18,507 nucleotides of DNA from Candidatus Hydrogenedentes bacterium UBA2224. Its GTDB lineage: Bacteria; Hydrogenedentota; Hydrogenedentia; Hydrogenedentales; SLHB01. This document shows positions 1 through 7,354 of the stretch, one piece after another. A program made the translations under genes and the position numbers. Positions within the stretch are counted from its first letter, which is position 1; each line of letters opens with the position of its first letter. The notes beneath the pieces are model-generated. The model was not told the origin of the DNA. It did no database searches and saw only the letters and a program-made list of their open reading frames with translations. Location: NCBI GenBank assembly GCA_002348185.1, contig DDYW01000005.1:4789-23295 (forward strand), in the 5' to 3' direction.

Positions 1-527
1 AGGCCGGGCTGACCGGGCACCTGGTGATCAGCACCATCCACAGTGGCACGGCGGCCGGAGTCTTCACGCGGCTGCTGGACATGGGCGTCGAGCCGTACCT
101 GCTGGCGTCGTCCGTCACGGGGGTCCTGGCGCAGCGGCTGGTGCGGGTGATCTGTGGCCAATGCAGGACGGACCAGGCGGCGTCTCCGGAGGCCCTGCTC
201 CGGTTCGGGCTGCCGCGGGACACCACGCTCCGGATCGGCGCCGGCTGCGTGGCGTGCCGGCATACGGGTTACGCGGGCCGGACGGCGATCGGCGAGGCGC
301 TTTCGATGTCTGAAGACCTGGCGGAAGCCCTTCTGGCGCGCCCGCGAACGCGCGCATTGCACGAGATCGCGCTTCGCATGGGCATGACGCCGCTGCTGAG
401 CCAGGGGGTGCTGAAGGTGCGGCAGGGCATCACGACCCTGAGCGAGCTTCGGCGGGTCATGCCGGTGGAATGGGCCGCTGAACCGCCCGCGGCGGATGCT
501 GCAGGTGAGGAATCGGTGGAGTCATGA
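1..527 (+). CDS. Type II secretion / type IV pilus assembly ATPase, C-terminal part (GspE/PilB family), truncated by window edge
   Basis: The frame is open from the first full codon at position 3, so the gene starts outside the window. The visible residues, beginning AGLTGHLVISTIHSG, match the conserved region after the Walker A/B motifs in GspE/PilB ATPases, followed by LLDMGVEPYLLASS and VLAQRLVR, which are hallmarks of the family. Two Cys pairs (CGQC and CVAC) form the tetra-cysteine zinc module of GspE-type proteins, and GRTAIGEAL corresponds to the usual GR(T)xIxE segment. The protein would be a cytoplasmic hexameric ATPase that powers pseudopilus assembly. The Walker boxes lie upstream and cannot be checked. 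Its stop overlaps the next start as ATGA, so it heads the prepilin-like operon that follows. The tail after about residue 155 is a poorly conserved Ala/Glu-rich extension. Family assignment is firm; T2SS versus T4P is undecided. Confidence 0.95.
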   Translation, partial: AGLTGHLVISTIHSGTAAGVFTRLLDMGVEPYLLASSVTGVLAQRLVRVICGQCRTDQAASPEALLRFGLPRDTTLRIGAGCVACRHTGYAGRTAIGEALSMSEDLAEALLARPRTRALHEIALRMGMTPLLSQGVLKVRQGITTLSELRRVMPVEWAAEPPAADAAGEESVES

Positions 528-973
528 GGGTCGCCCAAACACGGACCGGGTGGGGAGCGCATGCGCGCGACAGACGCGCTGGCGCGACGATGGTGGAATT
601 GGTCACCGCGTTGTTCATCGTGTCGTTCGGCATTTTCAGCGTATTGACGATGTACCACGTGGGGATGGCGAATGCCCGCGCCATCCGGGAGCACGACAGG
701 GTGATGAACGCCTTGCAGAACGAACTGGAGGGACTTCGGGCAACGCCGTTCGGGGAACTGCCGCCGGTGTGGGATGGCGCGTTCCGGGCTACGGCGCCGG
801 ACCTCGCGGAACTGGTCAATGCGCGGCCGAACGTGACGATCGCCCCCCATATGGAAGGGCGTGTGGACCTGCTCGAGGTGACGGTCAGCATCCGCTGGTC
901 GGGCGAACACGGACGGACCATCGATAAATCGCTGGTCACGCTTATCGCCGAGAAACCGGCGGGGGGGATCTGA
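524..973 (+). CDS. Prepilin-like minor pseudopilin, GspI/PilV-like
   Basis: A 149-residue protein with a positively charged leader and a class III prepilin signal: cleavage expected between Gly20 and Ala21, mature N-terminus ATMVE with Glu at +5, then a hydrophobic helix of about 18 residues (LVTALFIVSFGIFSVLTM). The rest is a small globular domain with no recognisable motif. Short GspI and PilV minor pseudopilins look like this and sit at the tip of the pseudopilus. The start overlaps the ATPase stop as ATGA, giving translational coupling. The next gene begins 1 nt after its stop. The GspI-like call rests on size, helix and gene order (ATPase, I, J, K-like) rather than a diagnostic motif; PilV is an equal alternative. 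Confidence 0.8.
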   Translation: MRVAQTRTGWGAHARDRRAGATMVELVTALFIVSFGIFSVLTMYHVGMANARAIREHDRVMNALQNELEGLRATPFGELPPVWDGAFRATAPDLAELVNARPNVTIAPHMEGRVDLLEVTVSIRWSGEHGRTIDKSLVTLIAEKPAGGI

Positions 974-974
974 G

Positions 975-1568
975 ATGCCGCGGGACAGATCACGCGGAAT
1001 TCGCGGTTCACGGCGCCGGACCCGCCAATTGGGCGTCACCCTGGTGCATATGCTCGCCTACGTGGCTGTGCTCGCCGTCGTAATCAATCTGGGCGCGACG
1101 CTGTTTGTGGCCGTGCTCCGAATGCACGATGCGGGGACCGCCGCGCTGGATGAGTCGCTGACGTTACGCGCCATGGAGTCCGAGCTTCGCGAGACGGTAT
1201 CCGAGGGGGTGTCGCTGCTTCCTGTCCTCGGCGAGTTCGCGACCTCGGAATCCGCGGTGGCGCTTGCCTTGCCTCCGGACGCGCAAAGCGGCGGCGCGCG
1301 GTACGCCGTGCTCCAGCGGCTGGCAGGAGACGGCGGGTTTCGTATTCGCAGGATGGGTTTTCAGGAGACCCCGGAGGGGCTGACCCTGACCTTTATGAAG
1401 ACCTACCGGCCCGTGTTCAGTGCGCTGGAATTCGAATATAGGGGGGACGCGGCGACGGCACGCGGGGTGGGCCTTCGATTCTCCCTGAAAACCGGGAAGA
1501 ATTCGCAGCGCCCGCCGCGCGAGCACGGCCTGCGCATGGCGCTGGGCGGGATGGGAGGTGGGACGTGA
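975..1568 (+). CDS. Prepilin-like minor pseudopilin, GspJ-like, with His at +5
   Basis: A 197-residue protein with an Arg-rich leader, then QLGVTLVHMLAYVAVLAVV: a prepilin peptidase site after Gly20 and a transmembrane helix. The residue at +5 of the mature form is His25 where nearly all pseudopilins have Glu, so the usual charge pairing in the pilus core would be altered. The C-terminal half is predicted mixed alpha/beta, with Gly/Arg-rich final residues. Length and place in the operon fit GspJ. It is tightly packed: start 1 nt after the upstream stop, and its own stop overlaps the next start (TGATG). Prepilin-like nature is clear; the J assignment is by size and order only. Confidence 0.75.
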   Translation: MPRDRSRGIRGSRRRTRQLGVTLVHMLAYVAVLAVVINLGATLFVAVLRMHDAGTAALDESLTLRAMESELRETVSEGVSLLPVLGEFATSESAVALALPPDAQSGGARYAVLQRLAGDGGFRIRRMGFQETPEGLTLTFMKTYRPVFSALEFEYRGDAATARGVGLRFSLKTGKNSQRPPREHGLRMALGGMGGGT

Positions 1569-1996
1569 TGCCCGGGTCGAGATTGCGATGCGGCGAGCGG
1601 GGTTTTGCCCTGGTGATCGCGCTGGCCTACCTGCTTTTTCTGAGCCTGTTCGCGGCGGCATTTCTGCGGACGGTGCGTTTGAACCTGGCGGATGCGTTCA
1701 ACGACGAGGCCCGGATCGAGGCGGCCAGCCTGGCCCGGGCGGGCGTCGAGAAGGCCATCGCCGAGCTTCGCCGCGCGCCGGACTATCGCGGGGAGGAGGA
1801 TACGGCGCTGGGCGATGGCCGGTTCACGGTGCGGGTCGAACCGCTGGCGGAGGCCGGCAGCTTCCGCGTAACGGTCCGGGGGTACGGTGAAGCGCCGCAG
1901 CGCCGGTACGCGCATGCCGAACTCATCGTGGACCTGGTGTTCCACCCGGACGGGACCATCGCCGCATTGCACCGGAGGGAGGTGCGGGCATGGTAA
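1568..1996 (+). CDS. Short GspK/PilX-like minor pseudopilin
   Basis: A 142-residue protein starting at the ATG that shares its A with the upstream TGA; a GTG one codon earlier is possible. The N-terminus reads ERGFALVIALAYLLFLSLF, with Gly12 as the cleavage residue and hydrophobic Ile at mature +5 instead of Glu. Lack of Glu5 with this RGFALVxAL pattern is typical of GspK and PilX. Residues 35-60 are rich in Ala/Glu/Arg and form the usual amphipathic helix (ARIEAASLARAGVEKAI), also typical of GspK/PilX. True GspK proteins usually exceed 300 residues, so this one lacks the large inserted alpha-helical domain. It likely caps the pseudopilus with the two preceding gene products. The stop overlaps the next start by 7 nt. 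Confidence 0.75.
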   Translation: MPGSRLRCGERGFALVIALAYLLFLSLFAAAFLRTVRLNLADAFNDEARIEAASLARAGVEKAIAELRRAPDYRGEEDTALGDGRFTVRVEPLAEAGSFRVTVRGYGEAPQRRYAHAELIVDLVFHPDGTIAALHRREVRAW

Positions 1997-2709
1997 GGCG
2001 TCGCGGGTTTACCCTGCTCGAACTGCTCGTGGTCATCGCCATCATCGGGATTCTGGCGGCCATTCTGCTGCCTGCGCTGGCGCGGGCGCGGGAAGCCGCC
2101 CGGCGCGCCTCCTGCCTGAACAATCTGTCGCAACTCGGCATCGCGCTGCAGCTGTATGCGAGAGAGAACGAGGGACAATTCCCCTGGAGCGGAGGCGGGG
2201 GCAATGCCGACTGCATGCTGACCCTTTTTGGCGATTATGTGACTACGTGGAAGACCTTTATCTGCCCTTCCGAATCGAAGCCGCCGGAATTTGACGAGGG
2301 GCAACGTGCGCCAACGGTCCCCACGACGGAACTCAACGGAGAAATGAGCTGCCGGGTGAGCTATGATTATTTCGGGGCGTATACCGATCAAGCGCTGGAA
2401 TTGCCGCGCCCGCAGCAGGGCATGCCGAAGATTCCCTTGATGTGGGATCTGGTCTACTTCGGCAATCCCGGCGAGGAGGCCTACACGTATCTCGGCGGCC
2501 GCGAAGCGAATCCCGGAACAGAACCGGCGCATGGCAGCGGTGTGGACATGACCAACCATATTCCGGGGGGCGGCAACGTCCTGTGGATGGACGGATCCGT
2601 GACCTTCGTGATTATCCCGTCCTGGCCCGAGAGCGGCCTTCCCTTCCGGCCCGAGGGGATCACGTACGCCCATCCTGTGGTCGCCAACTTCGGGCCGGTG
2701 CCGAAATAA
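1990..2709 (+). CDS. Pseudopilin with N-terminal methylation motif and C-terminal H-X-DG domain
   Basis: A 239-residue protein with a canonical class III signal, RRRGFTLLELLVVIAIIGIL: cleavage after Gly6, Glu at mature +5, then a long hydrophobic helix and the conserved ARAREAARRASCLNN segment. The C-terminal part has HIPGGGNVLWMDGSV, the H-Xn-DG signature of the large DUF1559/H-X9-DG pseudopilin families common in Planctomycetota, Lentisphaerota and relatives. Here ten rather than nine residues separate His and Asp. Two cysteines near residues 95 and 120 might form a disulfide outside the membrane. A strong GGAGGGAGG ribosome site lies just upstream, inside the previous gene, suggesting high expression. 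It may be a major pseudopilin or an exported surface protein. It ends 19 bp from a convergent gene; no clear terminator lies between. Confidence 0.9.
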   Translation: MVRRRGFTLLELLVVIAIIGILAAILLPALARAREAARRASCLNNLSQLGIALQLYARENEGQFPWSGGGGNADCMLTLFGDYVTTWKTFICPSESKPPEFDEGQRAPTVPTTELNGEMSCRVSYDYFGAYTDQALELPRPQQGMPKIPLMWDLVYFGNPGEEAYTYLGGREANPGTEPAHGSGVDMTNHIPGGGNVLWMDGSVTFVIIPSWPESGLPFRPEGITYAHPVVANFGPVPK

Positions 2710-2728
2710 CGGGGACACACGGCCGGGG

Positions 2729-4168
2729 TCAGGGCCGGAATCGAAGCGCGTACAGGTCGGCGTCCTTCATCACAAACCGGAGCCGGACGGGCGTGCCCGC
2801 GAAGGCGCTGACGCCGGCGGCGCCTTTCCAGGTCACAATGCGGTCGACCTGGTCGCCGATGATCTCGTCGCACGCCTCCTGCGTGAAGCCCGGGAGCGGC
2901 GTGCCGTCGGGTTGCTGGAGTTCGACCCAGAGGCTGCCCGCGGCTGACGTGGAGAAATTGATCTCGAGCTCGTTCCCGGCAAACGTGAAGGTCCGGGTGA
3001 TGAACTCGCCGCCGTCGTAGCCCGCGTGTACCGAGGTGAACCCGTCGATGCGCAGTTCGAGACGCTGAAGGTATTGCGACGGTTGCGCGTAGTTGCGCTG
3101 GATGTAGAACGACATGGTTGCCGGGCCCGTGGGAATGATGCCGTAACAGGTGTAATTCGTGCGCGAGGTCCAGTTTTCCAGGCCGAAGCCGGGGCGCACG
3201 AAACTCTCCATGAAGGTCCGGTCGTAAGCCGTGCCGCCGCGGCTGGTCATGAACACGGTGTCGGAGCAGTCGCCCACATAGCCGCTGTGCGCGCCCATGC
3301 GCCCGGCCATGGCGTCGGGGATCACTTTGCGTCCCGGCATGAACCGGGCGGGCGTGGCCACATAGATGTGGGGCGCACGGAAATAGGGCTGCGTCTGGTT
3401 GGTATAGAGGTGTTCCTTCGGCGTGTCGCCGAAGGTCATGGGCGTGGCCTCGGTCCAGTTCACGAAGTCTTTTGAGGTGCTGCGGCTCACCGAGCGGACA
3501 CCGTCCACGAAGATGCGGAAATAACAGAGGTAACACTGTTCGGCCGGCGACCAGAATACAAGGTTGTGGGAATCGTAGGCGCCGCCGGTCAGGATGGGCT
3601 CCTCGCGCAGGTGTTCCCAGTGGATGCCGTCGGGCGAAATGAAGGCGTGGAGGCCGGTGGACGAGGTGCCCGCCACCGCCTTGAAGCGCTGCCCGGGCAG
3701 GGCCTCGGGATTCGTGTCCAGAAACGGGGCGAAATTGTGCGAAAACGGCGCGTCATTAGCGATGATCACATTGTTCTCGAGGGTATCATGGACCCGGTGG
3801 AGCCCCAGATTGGGTTTTGCGAAATGGACGCCGTCGACGCTCAGGGCGACGCAGGTCACTTCGTTATTTGAACCGTCGGCAGCCGCCACGGGCAGGCCGC
3901 GGTAATACAGCAGGTACCGTTCGCCGTCGTGAATGATGGTGTTGTAGCCGCAGAACGGGCCTTCCCAGGGCTTGTCGTACTCGAGCACGGTTTCCCGTGT
4001 CACGGGCGGATGAAGCCGGAGTTCGGTGTTGTTCATCGAACCGATGAGATGGCTGTCGACGAACAGTTCGCGATTGGAGCCGAGCGCGACCGGCCCGGAG
4101 GCTTGAGCGAACGCGACGCCCGCGAGAAGGAGCATGGAAAGTGCGAAGACGAGGCCGTTTCTTGACAT
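2729..4168 (-). CDS. Secreted five-bladed beta-propeller protein, GH32/GH43-like
   Basis: A 479-residue protein. The start is set at MSRNGLVFAL, preceded by AAAGGGGAAA, because this begins a clean signal peptide (hydrophobic core 6-19, predicted cleavage AFA|QA). The longer upstream frame would put residues ahead of that signal. ELFVDSHLIGSM (about 34-45), DKPWEGP (65-71) and YLLYYRG (85-91) are hallmarks of exported planctomycete-type propeller proteins usually annotated as GH32-like or uncharacterised. Repeated ISPDGIHWEHL- and STSKDFVNWTEA-like segments mark propeller blades. The last 110 or so residues form a separate beta-sandwich-like region. It could bind or hydrolyse glycans, but I cannot identify the catalytic acid triad with confidence. 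It follows the GH95-like gene on the same strand after a 394 bp gap and has its own candidate promoter. Confidence 0.8.
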   Translation of the reverse strand: MSRNGLVFALSMLLLAGVAFAQASGPVALGSNRELFVDSHLIGSMNNTELRLHPPVTRETVLEYDKPWEGPFCGYNTIIHDGERYLLYYRGLPVAAADGSNNEVTCVALSVDGVHFAKPNLGLHRVHDTLENNVIIANDAPFSHNFAPFLDTNPEALPGQRFKAVAGTSSTGLHAFISPDGIHWEHLREEPILTGGAYDSHNLVFWSPAEQCYLCYFRIFVDGVRSVSRSTSKDFVNWTEATPMTFGDTPKEHLYTNQTQPYFRAPHIYVATPARFMPGRKVIPDAMAGRMGAHSGYVGDCSDTVFMTSRGGTAYDRTFMESFVRPGFGLENWTSRTNYTCYGIIPTGPATMSFYIQRNYAQPSQYLQRLELRIDGFTSVHAGYDGGEFITRTFTFAGNELEINFSTSAAGSLWVELQQPDGTPLPGFTQEACDEIIGDQVDRIVTWKGAAGVSAFAGTPVRLRFVMKDADLYALRFRP

Positions 4169-4231
4169 GATTTCCCCTTTCGGATACCGCGGCCTGGAAC
4201 CGCACCGTGCCGCCATGTGTTCAGAAGCCGT

Positions 4232-4260
4232 ATTGTAGAGGATCCCCGTGCGAAGTTGAA
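4232..4260 (-). promoter_or_regulatory. Candidate sigma-70 promoter for the propeller gene
   Basis: On the minus strand, TTCAAC and TACAAT are separated by exactly 17 bp. The -10 matches the consensus at five of six positions; the -35 is weak. Transcription would begin near 4225 and leave a leader of about 57 nt before the ATG at 4168. Its place in a 394 bp gap between two same-strand genes supports separate expression of the propeller gene. Confidence 0.4.
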
Positions 4261-4369
4261 GAACCCGCGTAGCCACCTTCGCCAAGGGGGACATGGCCCG
4301 CACCGCGATTCTGAATTTCGGTGGCTCTATGGTCTGCCGTCCCTGCGGGACTCGGGGGACCGGCAGCGT

Positions 4370-4392
4370 CCCTCGCCAACCCTAGGCGAGGG
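4370..4392. repeat. 8 bp perfect inverted repeat (hairpin)
   Basis: CCCTCGCC (4370-4377) and GGCGAGGG (4385-4392) are perfect reverse complements around a 7 nt loop. No T-tract follows on either strand, so it is not a classical intrinsic terminator. It lies 170 bp past the stop of the GH95-like gene and could be a transcript-end stabiliser or a dispersed intergenic repeat. Confidence 0.5.
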
Positions 4393-4562
4393 CGCTAGAT
4401 TCGCGCGTTCCTGTCTTGTGCCCCCCGCCGGCGGAGAACACGGTCTGAGATTGAGTGATGTCCCGGGCCTTCAGACCGGAAGAGGTGTGGGAACGCCTGT
4501 ACCCAGCCGGGCTGCGCTGGTATGGTACCGCGCCGTTGGCGCTCGGCGATTGGGGATGCCGG

Positions 4563-7253
4563 TTATGCCTGGTTGTGCGCCTGGAGGTCCACGGGGATTT
4601 CTTTTGCCTCGCCGGCAGTCAGCAGCACCAGTTTTCGGAAGGCGTTGAGGGCGGGCGCGCCGTCGTCGGACTGGGTATACAGCACGATATGGTCGATGGC
4701 CGCAGCGTCCGGCAGCTCGAGCCTTCCCTGGGTCCAGTCGCCGGGGCTGCGTGTCCACCCTGTGACGCGGGGGCCTTCCGACGTTATGACCTCAACGAAA
4801 TACTGGGCGTTGGCGCTGCCCCGGACTTCCCACACCAGTTCCGCCATGCCCGCCGCGCCGGGGCCGGGCATCTGGTAGCCCGTGGAAACGCCGGGCGCGC
4901 CCTGGATGCGCATCACCGCCGCGCCGTCTTCGAAGCGGAAGGATTGCTCCGTTCCCTGGCCGCGAACTTGCGACCAGACGGGGCGGGGGCGAAGGCGGAG
5001 GGTCTGTCCGGGCACGGTGTCGATACGGACGATGCCCTGTTCGTCTGCGTTGCAGGGCGTCCAGCCGGTTTCCGCGAGGACTTCGGTTTTTGGCCAGGGC
5101 GCCAGGAGGCGCAGGGGGCCTCCCGCAGTGCTTTCGACGGTCAGGTCGCGCGTCTGACCTCCCGAGAATGCCGCGGAGACGAGGAAGCCTCCCTGGGTGC
5201 GTAAATCGACGAAGCGCGCGGCCGTGTGGCCGGGCCAGGCGGGGAAGAGGCGGATTACATCGCCGACGCTCTGGAGGAGCAGCTCGTTGATGGGCAGGCA
5301 GACGCCGAACATCTCGGTGTAATGTCCGTAATCGTTGAATTCGAAGCGGGGGTCCAGCCGGTTAAAACTCAGGGTGCCGTTGGGCCGTTCGCGCCAGAGG
5401 AGCTCAGTGCGCAGCCATTCGTGGGTGTCGGGCATATCGAGCCGCGCCCGGGCGGCCGCCAGCATGATCGGCGCGTTGTTGCCGTTATGTTGCAGGCCGG
5501 CCGCGGTGCGGCGGAAGATGTCCTGGACCTCGGGCGGACTCAACCAGCCGATCTGGTCGGCGGGGAACACGGGCGTCGTGGGTACCGGGATGTTGTAGGT
5601 GATGGGCGGCGCTCCGGCGACGTCGACGATGATGGGTTCGTCTTCGCCGTAGCGCGGATACTCGGGCAGCAGCGCCTCCGCGGACCGCCACCGCGACACC
5701 TTATCCGCGTCGACCCCAAGCGTTTCCGCGCCTTCGATCGCGGCGTTGAGGGTCATCTTGAAATAGGCGATGCAGAAGGCGCAATCGCGGTTGCGCTCGA
5801 ACCCGGCCGTCCAGCCGTGGTGTTCCGGGGAGACCGTAGGCGCGAGGATGATGCGGTCGCCGTCGCGTTCGCACGAATCCACGAAATCGGCGTAGAACTC
5901 TGCGGTATCCCTCAGGGGCGGATAGGCCACCTGCTCGAGGAACGCCCGGTCGGGAGCGTATTTGTAATGCCACCAGAGGGGCTGCACGGTGAATCCCGTA
6001 ACGCCGAGCGTGAAGGCCCAGACATGGTGGATGTACTGGCGGCCATGGGGGCTCTTGCAGGTTTCCGGGTCCGGAGGTTCATACGCGAAGAGGACGTGCG
6101 GGTAGAACGCGCCGTCCGAGTGGAAGATGCTTTTCGCGAGCCAGCGGGCGCGCGGGAGGTATTCCAGGACTAAGCGGTCGTACGGCTCGGCCAGTTCGCA
6201 GTGGTTGGTGGCGAAGGCCGACCAGAACGTCTGCTGGATGTTGTAATTTGTATGGAAATCGCCGTGCCAGGCGGGGGCATCGTCGAGCAGGCCCGCGAAG
6301 AGGCCCGGGCTGATGACCCCCGGTTTGGTGACGCAGCGCAGGAAGTACAGATTGCGGTACCACACGCGTTCGAGCACGGGGTCTTCGAGTTGCAGCCCGC
6401 TCCGCGCCCAGAACGCCTCCCACTCGGCCCGGTGCTCCGCGACTGCGTCGTCAAACGGTTGCGCGGCCGCGTTCCGGGCGAGTTCCCGGGCGGCCGCCAG
6501 TGGCTCGCCTGACTCGAGCGAGGTGACGACGGCGACCGCCGCCACCCCGTCGCCCGCGGCGCACGCGACCGCAAAGGACATCCCGGCCCAATCGAGGTCG
6601 CCCGGAATCTCCTGCCGGAGCCAGGCCAGACGGTCCTGCTGGCCGGTTTCCGCCGCGGGAATGTCGGCCGAGACGATCGCTTCGAGCACCGCGGCCGGCG
6701 CTTTTTCCGAACGGAGCAGGATGACATTGGCTTGCGCGGGCGTCAGAACGCGGGTGATGCCCTCGCCCGTGAGCACCGAGGCTTCGGCGACCCGAAGGTT
6801 CAGGGCGGCCGTCAGCAGACCGGATGCCGCGCCCGGGATGCGGACGACGCCGCACGCCCTGGGGCAGGGGTAGGGGTGGGCGTGGTACGCGTCTTGTCCG
6901 TCGTATGGGTACCCTTGGGGCAGGATCCAGTTGCGGTCGGGCCAGTCCCCCTGGCCGAGCTGTTTGAGACGTTCGAGCGTGGGGAGCGGGGGATTCAGGG
7001 CGGCATCGACCCGCGCATCCCACACGTCGTTCTTGGTGATACGAACGACGAGGTCGTCGCCCTCGGCGAACAGCAGGGCATTGAGGTCGCCATTGCCGAG
7101 AATCAGGGCGTCGTTGACCGGCTGCCCGAGGGACGGCAGCGCGATGCCTGCTCGTTCGAGGGCCTCGGGATACGGGATGGGGCGGCCTTCCTGGGCGAGG
7201 CCCGCGATGCTGTATGTGCACAGAAGTATCGAGGCCAGAATGTGCCTGTTCAT
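4563..7253 (-). CDS. Secreted GH95-like (alpha/alpha)6 glycoside hydrolase
   Basis: An 896-residue exported protein: signal peptide about 1-20 (AGLA|QE), GGAGGAG ribosome site 6 nt before the ATG. Residues 45-80 (NDALILGNGDLNALLF, ITKNDVWDAR) match the N-terminal beta-sandwich of GH95 and DUF5703-type enzymes. The catalytic (alpha/alpha)6 barrel spans roughly 285-680. WHGDFHTNYNIQQTFW carries Asn336 and Asn338, equivalent to the paired Asn that position the attacking water in GH95; SPEHHGW gives Glu477 as likely general acid; NDYGHY gives Asp641 as likely general base; INELLLQS (655-662) matches the GH95 (E)LLLQS segment. Residues 755-896 look like an added jelly-roll, carbohydrate-binding module. 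GH95 enzymes remove alpha-L-fucose or L-galactose; the exact substrate is not readable here. Upstream, 101 bp away, is the dockerin gene, so the two may be cotranscribed; a TGGTATGCT extended -10-like site at 7277-7285 is an alternative. Confidence 0.85.
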   Translation of the reverse strand: MNRHILASILLCTYSIAGLAQEGRPIPYPEALERAGIALPSLGQPVNDALILGNGDLNALLFAEGDDLVVRITKNDVWDARVDAALNPPLPTLERLKQLGQGDWPDRNWILPQGYPYDGQDAYHAHPYPCPRACGVVRIPGAASGLLTAALNLRVAEASVLTGEGITRVLTPAQANVILLRSEKAPAAVLEAIVSADIPAAETGQQDRLAWLRQEIPGDLDWAGMSFAVACAAGDGVAAVAVVTSLESGEPLAAARELARNAAAQPFDDAVAEHRAEWEAFWARSGLQLEDPVLERVWYRNLYFLRCVTKPGVISPGLFAGLLDDAPAWHGDFHTNYNIQQTFWSAFATNHCELAEPYDRLVLEYLPRARWLAKSIFHSDGAFYPHVLFAYEPPDPETCKSPHGRQYIHHVWAFTLGVTGFTVQPLWWHYKYAPDRAFLEQVAYPPLRDTAEFYADFVDSCERDGDRIILAPTVSPEHHGWTAGFERNRDCAFCIAYFKMTLNAAIEGAETLGVDADKVSRWRSAEALLPEYPRYGEDEPIIVDVAGAPPITYNIPVPTTPVFPADQIGWLSPPEVQDIFRRTAAGLQHNGNNAPIMLAAARARLDMPDTHEWLRTELLWRERPNGTLSFNRLDPRFEFNDYGHYTEMFGVCLPINELLLQSVGDVIRLFPAWPGHTAARFVDLRTQGGFLVSAAFSGGQTRDLTVESTAGGPLRLLAPWPKTEVLAETGWTPCNADEQGIVRIDTVPGQTLRLRPRPVWSQVRGQGTEQSFRFEDGAAVMRIQGAPGVSTGYQMPGPGAAGMAELVWEVRGSANAQYFVEVITSEGPRVTGWTRSPGDWTQGRLELPDAAAIDHIVLYTQSDDGAPALNAFRKLVLLTAGEAKEIPVDLQAHNQA

Positions 7254-7354
7254 GGGCGCTCCTCCAGTTGCCGTTTAGCATACCACGGTTCTGACGGATC
7301 CGGGCATCGGGATCGGCCGACCGGAGGTTTCACGCATCCGGCTCGGGAAGGCGG

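Larger units (their letters stand above)
4169..4562. other. 394 bp intergenic gap with a candidate promoter and hairpins
   Basis: No convincing gene was found on either strand. The gap holds the candidate promoter at 4232-4260, a 7 bp inverted repeat AGCCACC/GGTGGCT (4271-4277 and 4320-4326) and a perfect 8 bp hairpin (4370-4392). The remainder, 4393-4562, shows no structure that I recognise. Open frames crossing the gap read into the coding strand of neighbours in the wrong direction and have no family motifs or clear ribosome sites. Confidence 0.6.
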
